Assembly (NCBI GenBank): GCA_016185435.1
Contig: JACPNN010000008.1
Span: 1-34,093 of the forward strand
DNA from: Candidatus Aenigmatarchaeota archaeon
GTDB taxonomy: Archaea; Aenigmatarchaeota; Aenigmatarchaeia; QMZP01
Reading direction: 5' to 3'
DNA: 34,093 nucleotides
Made by a program: the position numbers and the translations under genes
Shown here: positions 6,700 through 13,375 of the stretch, piece after piece
How the letters are laid out: the number at the start of each line of letters is the position of its first letter
Numbering within the stretch: the first letter of the stretch is position 1
Notes under the pieces: model-generated
What the model saw: the letters and a program-made list of their open reading frames with translations, nothing else
Databases searched by the model: none
Told to the model about the DNA's origin: nothing

Positions 6700-6750
6700 C
6701 GCTCCAGCGTCTTTCTTTGGTGCATCTTTCTTTTTTAAAGAAAGGTGCTG
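6700..6750 (-). other. tRNA-Glu intron 1, canonical position 37/38
   Basis: The BHB is textbook: exon helix CGGCC/GGCCG, 4-bp helix CUCU/GGAG, bulges CG|C and CG|A, and intron helix AGC/GCU. The 51-nt intron also contains a hairpin built from CUUUCUUU and AAAGAAAG (6726-6744 on the plus strand). Confidence 0.88.
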
Positions 6751-6865
6751 CGAGAGGGCCGCATACTTGGCCTCTATACGACGGGGGCAATATTGCTCCA
6801 CTCCTTTTTAAGTTTCTGATGATTATAAAAAGAGTGCCCACAATAATTTAAGGTAACTGATTTCC

Positions 6866-7657
6866 ATGACCGTGATCAAAGCTCTCGAGGAGCCCAAACT
6901 GAAGAATCCTGTCCTTATAGTGGGCCTGCCAGGTATAGGCAACATAGGGAGGGTTGCTGTAGGCTACCTCATCAAGGAGCTGAAGGCCAAGAAGTTCGCC
7001 CAGCTGTACTCGGAGCACTTTTTCCCTTTCGTCGTCCTCCATAAGAGCTACCAGGTGAGGCTGCTCAAGAACTATTTCTATTACTGGAGCGACCCGAAGA
7101 AACAGAGGGATATCATATTTGTCACCGGGGACTGCCAGAGCCAGTCGCCCCAGGGGCATTACGAAGTTGCCGAGAAAGTACTGGACTTCGTGGAGAAATA
7201 CGGTGTGAAGAGCGTCTTCACCATAGGGGGATTGGCCACAGGGGAGGTGGAGAAGAAGCCGAAAGCGTATGGAAGCGTGACTCATAAGGAGCTGGTGGAG
7301 AAATACAAGAATGCCGGCATAGAGTTTGAGGTAGGCAAGAGGGTGGGCTATATTGTTGGAGCTGCAGGCCTCCTTTTGGGCCTGGCAAGGGAAAGGGGGA
7401 TGAAAGGCGTCTGTATCCTGGGCGAGACATCAGGCTTCCCCATAGTCACTGATCCGAAGGCGGCAGAGATTGTGTTAAGATCCCTGACAAAGATGCTTAA
7501 ATTGGATGTCGACATGGGAAGGCTTGCCGAAAGGGTCAATGAGATGGAGAAGTTCATCAAGAAGATAGAGAGCCTGCAGAGGAAGGCTGTCATGGAGATA
7601 GCCAAGGATGAAGCTACGCCGGTGGTGAAGAAGGAAGAGATGCGATATATAGGCTAG
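6866..7657 (+). CDS. PAC2-family protein (proteasome assembly chaperone-like), 263 aa
   Basis: The N-terminus NPVLIVGLPGIGNIGRVAVG and the central FTIGGLATGE are signatures of the PAC2 family (COG1938), whose archaeal members (PbaA/PbaB) assist or resemble proteasome assembly factors. The Rossmann-like core spans about 1-215. The C-terminus (about 215-245) is a predicted coiled coil rich in Glu and Lys. The protein ends RYIG, so Tyr sits third from the end rather than in the penultimate position of a strict HbYX tail. AAGGT lies about 12 nt before the start. rpoK follows closely downstream, but that gene has its own TATA-like element, so they may not be strictly one unit. Confidence 0.85.
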   Translation: MTVIKALEEPKLKNPVLIVGLPGIGNIGRVAVGYLIKELKAKKFAQLYSEHFFPFVVLHKSYQVRLLKNYFYYWSDPKKQRDIIFVTGDCQSQSPQGHYEVAEKVLDFVEKYGVKSVFTIGGLATGEVEKKPKAYGSVTHKELVEKYKNAGIEFEVGKRVGYIVGAAGLLLGLARERGMKGVCILGETSGFPIVTDPKAAEIVLRSLTKMLKLDVDMGRLAERVNEMEKFIKKIESLQRKAVMEIAKDEATPVVKKEEMRYIG

Positions 7658-7717
7658 CTGATGGTGAAAGGCTTAAAAGCCCTTTTTGCCCACTATATTG
7701 ATTGGGAAGGAGCAGAA

Positions 7718-7924
7718 ATGAGGACTGAAGAGGATATGAGGGACAAAGGGCAGTATACGAAATTCGAGAGGACAAGGATATTGGCAGCAAGAGCTTTGCA
7801 GATAGCCCAAGGCAGCCCTGTCCTTGTCAAAGTGCCTTCAGGCATGACAGACCCTATTGAGATTGCTGAGCTTGAATGGGAGCATAACCTGATTCCTATT
7901 GATATCCTGAAGGAAGAGAAATAG
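7718..7924 (+). CDS. rpoK: DNA-directed RNA polymerase subunit K (Rpb6/omega homologue)
   Basis: YTKFERTRILAARALQIAQG, followed by P-VLV and DPIEIAELEWE, is the conserved Rpb6/RpoK core that clamps the largest RNA polymerase subunit and aids assembly. The product is 68 aa, the normal size for the archaeal subunit. The open frame extends upstream to an ATG at 7661, but that extension covers the TATA-like GCTTAAAAGC (about 7672-7681). The Shine-Dalgarno GGAAGGAG sits just before ATG 7718, so 7718 is chosen. tRNA-Ile follows 48 nt downstream. Confidence 0.92.
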   Translation: MRTEEDMRDKGQYTKFERTRILAARALQIAQGSPVLVKVPSGMTDPIEIAELEWEHNLIPIDILKEEK

Positions 7925-7938
7925 GCCAGTTCTTTGCT

Positions 7939-7948
7939 ATTTAAAAGC
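7939..7948 (+). promoter_or_regulatory. TATA box of tRNA-Ile
   Basis: TATTTAAAAG is centred about 29 nt before the first base of tRNA-Ile, between the rpoK stop and the tRNA. Confidence 0.55.
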
Positions 7949-7972
7949 TTCTGGGACAATCTGATTATATCC

Positions 7973-8110
7973 GGGCCCGTGGCTCAGTGGTAGAGCACCA
8001 CACTGATAACACCTCTGTATTTAAAGGAAAATAGGGATGGGGGGTAAAGGGGATTCCCCTTTGCGCTGGCGGATATGTGGGGGTCGTGAGTTCGATTCTC
8101 TCCGGGCCCA
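7973..8110 (+). tRNA. tRNA-Ile(GAU) with one intron
   Basis: Acceptor GGGCCCG (7973-7979) pairs with CGGGCCC (8103-8109), with A73 at 8110 and no encoded CCA. The D-arm is GCUC/GAGC, the anticodon stem CCACA/UGUGG, and the loop CU-GAU-AA gives anticodon GAU. The T-arm is GUGAG/CUCUC with loop UUCGAUU and one U-U mismatch (50-64). A 66-nt intron (8009-8074) interrupts the anticodon loop, leaving a 72-nt tRNA. Confidence 0.9.
8009..8074 (+). other. tRNA-Ile intron, position 37/38
   Basis: The splice motif is relaxed: CUGA against GCGG gives three pairs and one mismatch, with bulges UA|A and AU|A and a two-pair intron helix. Inside the intron, AAAGGGG and CCCCUUU form a strong hairpin. It lacks the CUUUCUUU/AAAGAAAG module seen in the Glu and Ala introns. 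Confidence 0.75.
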
Positions 8111-8139
8111 TTGATGCCTTTTTTGGCACAAGGTTGTGA

Positions 8140-9087
8140 ATGGGTGGGATAATGATTGGAAAAAAAATAAAGGATATTTCCGTAAACAAGGATACGTCTC
8201 TGGAAGAGCTTGTCGGCCAGCTCCATGATTCAGGCGGATTTGTCGCAAAGAAGGTTGGAATAGCGGCCAATATACTGGAAAATATGCTCTCGGAAAAGGA
8301 TTGCTACAACACACTTTCTTTTCCGGCAGCCATTATTTCAACCGGATGCAGGGGGATAATAAAGGATCTTGTCAGGAAAAAGCTGTTCCATATGGTCATG
8401 ACCACCTGCGGCACGCTGGACCATGATTTTGCGAGGGTGTGGGAGCCGTATTACCACGGCAGCTTTTCTGCGGATGACAGGGCGCTTCATGAGAAAAAGA
8501 TTCACAGATTGGGCAACATCTTTATACCATTTTCCAATTATGGGGAAATAATAGAAAAAAAGCTCAGGCCGGTTCTGGAGGACATTTATAAATCAGGCAA
8601 AAGGGATCTGGCCGCATATGAGCTTGTTTGGGAAATAGGAAAAAGACTGGAAAAGGAAAAAAACAAAGAGCATTCCATAATATGGTGGTGCTGGAAGAAC
8701 CAGATACCCGTGATTGTCCCGGGCATAACAGATGGCGCATTTGGCCTCCAGCTGGCCCTCTTCATGCAGGATCATTCTGATTTCAGGGTTGATGTGTTCA
8801 GGGATGAGAAGTTCCTCATAGGCAAGTTCTTCGGGGACATGAAGACAGGCGCCCTTATAATAGGCGGGGGGATAAGCAAGCATCATGCGATATGGTGGAA
8901 CCAGTTCAAAGGCGGCCTGGATTATGCGGTCTACATCACAACGGCAGTTGAGTGGGACGGCTCCCTTTCAGGCGCTAGGCCCAGAGAAGCTGTAAGCTGG
9001 GGGAAGATAAATGAGAAGGCAGAATATGTGACTGTGGAAGGGGATGCGACTGCGCTGCTCCCTCTGGTGGTGGGGAAGTTTCTGTAG
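8140..9087 (+). CDS. dys: Deoxyhypusine synthase
   Basis: This enzyme transfers the aminobutyl group of spermidine to one lysine of aIF5A, the first step of hypusine formation. The catalytic lysine region GGGISKHHAIWWNQ places the active Lys at residue 247. DYAVYITTAVEWDGSLSGAR and PREAVSWGKI are the NAD/spermidine-site signatures of the family. At 315 aa it is of normal length. Two starts are possible, ATG 8140 and ATG 8152; the latter has GGTGGG just before it. Its protein substrate aIF5A is encoded 52 nt downstream, an enzyme-substrate neighbour pair. It lies 29 nt after tRNA-Ile, with no TATA box seen between. Confidence 0.93.
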   Translation: MGGIMIGKKIKDISVNKDTSLEELVGQLHDSGGFVAKKVGIAANILENMLSEKDCYNTLSFPAAIISTGCRGIIKDLVRKKLFHMVMTTCGTLDHDFARVWEPYYHGSFSADDRALHEKKIHRLGNIFIPFSNYGEIIEKKLRPVLEDIYKSGKRDLAAYELVWEIGKRLEKEKNKEHSIIWWCWKNQIPVIVPGITDGAFGLQLALFMQDHSDFRVDVFRDEKFLIGKFFGDMKTGALIIGGGISKHHAIWWNQFKGGLDYAVYITTAVEWDGSLSGARPREAVSWGKINEKAEYVTVEGDATALLPLVVGKFL

Positions 9088-9109
9088 TTTCCCTCGTTCC
9101 TGTCCAACG

Positions 9110-9119
9110 CTTATAAAAG
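9110..9119 (+). promoter_or_regulatory. TATA box of aIF5A
   Basis: CTTATAAAAG is centred about 26 nt before ATG 9140. This sets the start codon and shows aIF5A can be transcribed apart from the synthase gene. Confidence 0.65.
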
Positions 9120-9139
9120 GCGGAAGACAATTACTTTTC

Positions 9140-9529
9140 ATGGTCACGAAGCCGATGCCCATAAAGGATCTGAAGACAGGCCACTATGTGATGGCTGAAG
9201 GGGAGCCATGCACAATTGTCGACATTGCTGTTTCCAAGACAGGCAAGCACGGCAGCACGAAGGCAAGGATAGAGACGATGGGCATTTTTGACGGGAGAAG
9301 GAGATATATACTGAAGCCGACTTCTGATAATGTGGAAGTGCCGATAATAGAGAAGAAGAAGGCGCAGGTCATATCCATATCAGGGACTGTTGCGCAGCTT
9401 ATGGACCTTGAAGACTACTCGACTTTTGATGCAACCATACCGGAAGAGCTGGCGGGCAAGATAGAGGCGGGAAAGGAAGTGGGCTACTGGCGCATAGAGG
9501 GGAGGACAATAATAAAGGAGGTAAAGTGA
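9140..9529 (+). CDS. eif5A: Translation initiation factor aIF5A (hypusinated)
   Basis: The N-terminal SH3-like domain carries SKTGKHGSTKAR, where Lys36 in GKHG is the hypusine site. The C-terminal OB domain (about 70-129) follows. aIF5A relieves ribosome stalling, notably at proline-rich stretches, and requires hypusine or deoxyhypusine for function. The protein is 129 aa, normal for archaea. The open frame continues upstream to 9044, but the TATA box at 9110-9119 and homology both point to ATG 9140. The deoxyhypusine synthase that modifies it lies immediately upstream. Confidence 0.95.
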   Translation: MVTKPMPIKDLKTGHYVMAEGEPCTIVDIAVSKTGKHGSTKARIETMGIFDGRRRYILKPTSDNVEVPIIEKKKAQVISISGTVAQLMDLEDYSTFDATIPEELAGKIEAGKEVGYWRIEGRTIIKEVK

Positions 9530-9585
9530 GCGTAATTTGGAAAGCAGTTGGTTTTATTAAGTGGGGTGAAAAGATATAATAATTT

Positions 9586-10050
9586 ATGGGCCATTCGATA
9601 AGGCTGTTCAACAGGTTTGACTCAGACCCTGTGGCCGTGCTGATGCACAGGAACAAGAACAATGACATGCTTATCAGTGAGACAGACCTGCAGGCCAAGA
9701 GGCACATGAAGATTCTTGAGCAGAAACAGAAGCTTACCGGATACAAGCTTTATGTGCTTGAAGTTGATGGGAAGGTTACAGGCTACGCAGACTGCCAGGT
9801 TGCTGGAAAGGATGCTGTCCTTCATGACTTATATGTCGATCCCAGCCTGAGGGGAAGGGGCTTTGGAGGCAAGCTCATGGACAGCATGCTCAAGTTTTTC
9901 ACGGACAGCAAGTGCATGAATGTGCAGACAGAGATCCAGCCTGCTGATCATTACAAGAAGAAGCTTGTAGTTGCTGCGGACTTCTCTGTGGAATCAAGGA
10001 AGCCTGGAAGAGAGATATGGGCCAAGGATCTATCTGGGATGTGGCCCTGA
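9586..10050 (+). CDS. GNAT-family N-acetyltransferase, 154 aa
   Basis: The acetyl-CoA binding motif A is clear: LHDLYVDPSLRGRGFGGKLM (about residues 82-101), containing the R-x-x-G-x-G/A pyrophosphate loop. A preceding strand pair KLYVLEVDGKVTGYADCQV forms the usual beta-sheet core. The substrate cannot be read from the sequence; small molecules or protein N-termini/lysines are all possible. A TATTAAG-like element (about 9552-9560) lies 30 nt upstream. tRNA-Ala follows 88 nt downstream on the same strand with its own promoter. Confidence 0.8.
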   Translation: MGHSIRLFNRFDSDPVAVLMHRNKNNDMLISETDLQAKRHMKILEQKQKLTGYKLYVLEVDGKVTGYADCQVAGKDAVLHDLYVDPSLRGRGFGGKLMDSMLKFFTDSKCMNVQTEIQPADHYKKKLVVAADFSVESRKPGREIWAKDLSGMWP

Positions 10051-10108
10051 AAACTGAACCGGATTTTATCTGTTTCCCCTGACAGCAAGAGCTTTTCTTC
10101 CGATAGGC

Positions 10109-10117
10109 TATTAAAAC
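10109..10117 (+). promoter_or_regulatory. TATA box of tRNA-Ala
   Basis: TATTAAAAC is centred about 26 nt upstream of the first base of tRNA-Ala at 10139. Confidence 0.5.
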
Positions 10118-10153
10118 AAATAAGGAATATTCATTCATGGGCCGGTAGGTCAA

Positions 10154-10197
10154 AGCCTTTCTTTCCTAAAGAAAGCCTTGGGAAAGAAAACGGCAAA
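10154..10197 (+). other. tRNA-Ala intron 1, D-loop
   Basis: The intron is closed by GCC (10155-10157) pairing with GGC (10192-10194). It contains a hairpin CUUUCUUU/AAAGAAAG (10157-10175). The splice motif is a relaxed bulge-helix-loop form, so the exact edges are uncertain by one or two bases. The deduced mature D-loop AAUGGUA is normal. Confidence 0.7.
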
Positions 10198-10218
10198 TGG
10201 TAGACCGCGTGCTTCGCA

Positions 10219-10284
10219 ATGAGCCTTTCTTTTTGTAAAAAGAAACGCTCAATCGAAAGAAAACAGATTGCAAAATCACGGAAA
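10219..10284 (+). other. tRNA-Ala intron 2, position 37/38
   Basis: The BHB is canonical: exon helix CGUGC/GCACG, 4-bp helix UUCG/CGGA, bulges CA|A and AA|A, intron helix UGA/UCA. Internal hairpins are GAGC/GCUC enclosing UUUCUUUUU/AAAAAGAAA (10226-10245). Confidence 0.87.
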
Positions 10285-10306
10285 AGCACGAGGCTGCGGG
10301 TTCAAG

Positions 10307-10386
10307 ACAGGCTTTTCTTTCAAAGAAAAGCCCGTACGGCAAAAGAAGGGAATACAGATTCCATAAATAGCATAACAATGTGAAAA
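10307..10386 (+). other. tRNA-Ala intron 3, T-loop position 59/60
   Basis: UUCA (10301-10304) pairs with UGAA (10381-10384), with bulges AG|A and AA|U and exon helix GCGGG/CCCGC. The intron helix is only two pairs. It contains an 11-bp stem GGCUUUUCUUU/AAAGAAAAGCC (10310-10332). The motif GGGAAUACA (10348-10356) is also present in the tRNA-Glu T-loop intron. Confidence 0.83.
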
Positions 10387-10418
10387 TCCCGCCCGGTCCA
10401 CTAGAGGCGCCTGTAGAC

Positions 10419-11558
10419 CTATAGCAGCTTGATTACAGTAATAAGGCTGCTCTCCTTTCCGGAAAGTTCCTTCCTTCCTGAAACTAGATCGTCAAAATCC
10501 CTCTCTGCATGAAGGACATCTTCATTCGCCTGACTGTCATAAGTCTCGGGGGTGTGCCTGCTCTTCCAGATTTCTTTGCCTGTCTCATTGCCTACCCTGA
10601 ATACCCGCTCCTCGCCTGCGGCAGTGCCTGTCAGCCAGATGTATTCCATTCCCATGAGGTTTGAAGGTGAGATTATTTCCCTTTTTACTTCTCCGCCCAT
10701 CCACCTGACGCAGAGCATGAAGGCATGCTGGTTGAAGCCGTTTAGTGCTGAATCTGAACGAGGTATGTAAAATACTCCATTTTTGTAACAGATTATATTT
10801 TCCCCTCCGCCTTCGCCCAGAATTTCTGCGCCTATATCAAGCCCGCCGATGTTGCCCTTCATATCCTTCAATAAGGCTTCATCATACCTGTGCTCCCGCG
10901 CAAGGTGGGTCGCATCTGCAGCTATGCCGTATCTTGGAGACCTCTTAGCCTGCGGATCCATGCATTCCGGCGGAAGAAGTCTTGGCTTGTCTACTATCAT
11001 GACGCCTGTGGGTTTCCTAGACTGGCTCTTGTCATGGGCCAGATAAGAAGTATAGCGGGTAAGGAGTATGGCATATCTTGCAGGCGCATCATTAGCCACG
11101 CCTATCTGGTCGGGCTTGCTCATGTCAGTGTTCCCCTGCCACACTTGAATCCTCGCATAGAATGTGGGAAGCTCACCTGTCCTATTCTTGTATTCGCCAG
11201 CGTTTTCCTGCACGAGTTCCTCAAACTCCTGTTTTAGCTCCATCTTGGAGACTGGCAGTTTTCTGATGGCCCTCATTGTACTGACAGAGAACTGCAGCCT
11301 GTCGAGGTGGCCATACTCAAAATCATCATTCCAGAGGGTATGCGCAAAATTTTGGAGGTGCCTTTCATCAACGAAATCAAGCGTCCCGCCTTCCCTGAAG
11401 GCGAAGTAGCGCCCTCCATCTTTATCCGGAACGGCCTTTATTGTGTCAAAGGCAACATGACCATATGCAAGTCCAGGATCGCCTATAGATGTCTTTGCCT
11501 CATACTGTCTCATTGGCTTGCCGTCGAGAATTATGATGGCATCTTTGTCCCATTCCAT
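10419..11558 (-). CDS. Divergent fold-type IV PLP aminotransferase-like protein, 379 aa
   Basis: The order of motifs follows branched-chain and D-amino-acid aminotransferases: ILDGKPM..EAKTSIGDPGLAYGHVAFDTIKA at the N-terminus, then AK-x4-Y (QAKRSPRYGIA) where the PLP lysine is expected, GEGGGENIICYKNGVFYIP for the cofactor-phosphate/Glu region, L-x-GFNQHAFM, and YIWLTGTAAGEE near the end. It is longer than the usual 300 aa and diverged, with an insertion-rich middle (about 110-190). Whether it makes branched-chain amino acids, acts in another transamination, or is not catalytic is open. The gene is monocistronic and convergent with tRNA-Ala. A minus-strand CTTAAAAAG lies upstream at about 11586-11595. 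Confidence 0.6.
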   Translation of the reverse strand: MEWDKDAIIILDGKPMRQYEAKTSIGDPGLAYGHVAFDTIKAVPDKDGGRYFAFREGGTLDFVDERHLQNFAHTLWNDDFEYGHLDRLQFSVSTMRAIRKLPVSKMELKQEFEELVQENAGEYKNRTGELPTFYARIQVWQGNTDMSKPDQIGVANDAPARYAILLTRYTSYLAHDKSQSRKPTGVMIVDKPRLLPPECMDPQAKRSPRYGIAADATHLAREHRYDEALLKDMKGNIGGLDIGAEILGEGGGENIICYKNGVFYIPRSDSALNGFNQHAFMLCVRWMGGEVKREIISPSNLMGMEYIWLTGTAAGEERVFRVGNETGKEIWKSRHTPETYDSQANEDVLHAERDFDDLVSGRKELSGKESSLITVIKLL

Positions 11559-11686
11559 TGTTACCTATTCAACGTATGTTTCCATTCTTTTTAAGTTTTG
11601 AATAAGCGCATTACATCTGTCACTTGCTGAAAAGTGAAGGTGATGAAAAGGAGTCTTAATGTGTTGTAGGAAGCTGATTTCCAACC

Positions 11687-11694
11687 TTTATTAA
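11687..11694 (+). promoter_or_regulatory. TATA box of pyrG
   Basis: TTTATTAA is centred about 26 nt before ATG 11716, giving a near-leaderless transcript. Confidence 0.5.
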
Positions 11695-11715
11695 CCTCCT
11701 CCTTCAAACTATCAT

Positions 11716-13338
11716 ATGCAGAAGAAAACAAAATTTGTCATCATCGTAGGCTCTGTTATAAGCGGCATAGGGAAAGGGACTTTCTCAGCTTCCCTTGCCA
11801 ACATACTCAAGCTCCACCACGGCCTTGTTGTGGCCCCCATCAAGTTTGACGGCTACCTGAACTATGATGCAGGCACGCTCAACCCCTACAGGCATGGCGA
11901 GGTGTTTGTCCTTGATGACGGCACTGAGACTGACCTGGACCTCGGAAGCTACGAAAGGATGCTTAACCAGAGCCTGACAAAGGACAACTACCTGACAGCT
12001 GGCAAGATATTCAAGACCATAATCGACAGGGAGAGGAAAGGCGAATACCTTGGCAGGGATGTGCAGTTTGTGCCCCATGTCACCGATGAGATAAAATCCT
12101 ATATCAAAAGGCTGGGGGAGAAAACAAGCTCTGATGTTGTCCTTGTGGAGGTCGGGGGGACTGTCGGGGATATAGAAAATTCCTACTTTCTGGAGGCCAT
12201 GAGGCAGCTTGCCCTTGAAGAAGGCAAAGGCAATGTCTGTTTTGTCAATGTGGTCTACATCCTTGAGCCCAAAAGCTTGGGGGAGCAGAAGACAAAGGCT
12301 GCCCAGCTGGGGACGCAGAGGCTGATGGCCATGGGCATACAGCCTGACGTCATTGTCTGCAGGTCTGAAAAGCCTGTTACAGTGTCGGCCAGGGAGAAGA
12401 TAAGCGCCTATTCCAATGTGACCACGAACAGGGTGGTCAGCCTGCATGATCTGGAGAATATACTGGAAATACCGATAGCGCTCAAAAAGATGAAGGTTGA
12501 TGAGGAAATAATAGACATCCTTGGCCTCAAGACAAAGCCGGATCATGAGTTCCAGAAATGGGAGAAGCTTGCCGGAATGATGGAAAGGGCAAAGAAAAAA
12601 GTGACTGTCGCCATAGCCGGCAAATACACAGGCCTGCATGACTCTTACATATCCATCCTCAAGGCTCTGGAGCATACGGCCCCATATTACGGCTCATGTG
12701 CGGACATAAAATGGATAGAGACAACTGACATAGAAAACGAAAAGCAGGCAATAGAAATGCTCAAGGATGTCGATGGCCTTATAGTTCCCATAGGCTATGG
12801 CTCCAGGGGAGCGGAAGGCAAGATACTGTGCATCAAGGTTGCGAGGGAAAAGAAGATGCCTTTCCTTGGCCTCTGCTACGGCTTCCAGATGGCCATAGTG
12901 GAATTCGCAAGGAATGTGTGCGGAATCAGGGGTGCAAACTCGACAGAAGTGGATCCTGATACAAAGGAGCCTGTAATTGATATCCTTCCTGAACAGAAGA
13001 AAATAGAGGGCCTAGGAGGCACCCAAAGGCTTGGAGGGCAGGATGTTGCGATCAGGGAAGGTACTATTGCGCACAGGCTTTACGGAAAAAAAGAGGTGAG
13101 GGAGAGGTTCAGGCACAGATGGGAATGCAATCCGAAATACATTGAAATATTGGAGAAACATGGCATGGTTTTTTCAGGAAAGCATCCGAAATATCCCATC
13201 ATGCAGATTTTGGAGCTTCCTGATAATCCTTATTTTTTTGCCACGCAATACCATCCTGAATACACCTCCAGGCCTCTGGAGCCGAATCCGGCGTACAAGG
13301 GGTTTGTCGAGGCCTGCGTGAAGCATGCCGAAGGCTAG
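11716..13338 (+). CDS. pyrG: CTP synthase (glutamine hydrolysing)
   Basis: It converts UTP, ATP and glutamine to CTP. The synthase domain (about 1-275) begins GSVISGIGKGT, then HGEVFVLDDGTETDLDLGSYER and VEVGGTVGDIE. The glutamine amidotransferase domain (about 295-540) has nucleophile Cys387 in GLCYGFQ, and His513 and Glu515 in QYHPEY. The length of 540 aa is typical. Several usually invariant stretches differ: KLDPYxNxDPGTM reads KFDGYLNYDAGTL, PGGFG before the catalytic loop reads PIGYG, and GxCLGMQ reads GLCYGFQ. The catalytic residues remain, so activity is expected. It lies apart from pyrH (23623). Confidence 0.93.
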   Translation: MQKKTKFVIIVGSVISGIGKGTFSASLANILKLHHGLVVAPIKFDGYLNYDAGTLNPYRHGEVFVLDDGTETDLDLGSYERMLNQSLTKDNYLTAGKIFKTIIDRERKGEYLGRDVQFVPHVTDEIKSYIKRLGEKTSSDVVLVEVGGTVGDIENSYFLEAMRQLALEEGKGNVCFVNVVYILEPKSLGEQKTKAAQLGTQRLMAMGIQPDVIVCRSEKPVTVSAREKISAYSNVTTNRVVSLHDLENILEIPIALKKMKVDEEIIDILGLKTKPDHEFQKWEKLAGMMERAKKKVTVAIAGKYTGLHDSYISILKALEHTAPYYGSCADIKWIETTDIENEKQAIEMLKDVDGLIVPIGYGSRGAEGKILCIKVAREKKMPFLGLCYGFQMAIVEFARNVCGIRGANSTEVDPDTKEPVIDILPEQKKIEGLGGTQRLGGQDVAIREGTIAHRLYGKKEVRERFRHRWECNPKYIEILEKHGMVFSGKHPKYPIMQILELPDNPYFFATQYHPEYTSRPLEPNPAYKGFVEACVKHAEG

Positions 13339-13375
13339 TTACAGCATATATATCGGGCACCACAAAATTAATGAT

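Larger units (their letters stand above)
6583..6788 (-). tRNA. tRNA-Glu(CUC) with two introns
   Basis: Acceptor arms GCCCCCG (6788-6782) and CGGGGGC (6590-6584) pair perfectly; the discriminator is G at 6583 and no CCA is encoded. The D-arm GUAUAGAGGCCAAGUAU leads to anticodon stem CGGCC/GGCCG with loop CU-CUC-GA, giving anticodon CUC. The T-stem CCGGG/CCCGG encloses UUCAAAU. Two insertions break the gene: 51 nt between 37 and 38 (6700-6750) and 82 nt in the T-loop between 59 and 60 (6597-6678). Removing both gives a 73-nt tRNA. A minus-strand TATA element (CTTAAAAAG at about 6804-6812) lies upstream. Confidence 0.9.
10139..10400 (+). tRNA. tRNA-Ala(CGC) with three introns
   Basis: The acceptor arms GGGCCGG (10139-10145) and CCGGUCC (10393-10399) pair, with the G3-U70 wobble that identifies alanine tRNA, and A73 at 10400. 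The D-stem is GGUC/GACC, the anticodon stem CGUGC/GCACG, and loop UU-CGC-AA gives anticodon CGC. The T-stem is GCGGG/CCCGC with loop UUCAAGU. Three insertions interrupt it: about 44 nt in the D-loop (about 10154-10197), 66 nt at 37/38 (10219-10284) and 80 nt in the T-loop at 59/60 (10307-10386). Removing them leaves about 72 nt. No CCA is encoded. Confidence 0.9.

Noticed and set aside
6409-6738. Open frame through the small membrane protein, tail repeat and tRNA-Glu region
   Set aside because: It crosses a tRNA gene and the coding-conserved tail in another frame. The translation has no recognisable features.
7661-7717. N-terminal extension of rpoK to ATG 7661
   Set aside because: The extension covers a TATA-like element and has no counterpart in the family. 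A Shine-Dalgarno sequence precedes ATG 7718.
10166-10378. Minus-strand open frame inside tRNA-Ala
   Set aside because: It lies wholly within the interrupted tRNA and reads intron hairpins. It is not a gene.
11617-11680. C/D-box-like sRNA upstream of pyrG (GTGATGA at 11640-11646 and CTGA at 11674-11677)
   Set aside because: Only 27 nt separate the boxes, too short for the usual two guides with D' and C' boxes, and the terminal stem is weak. It is probably chance.
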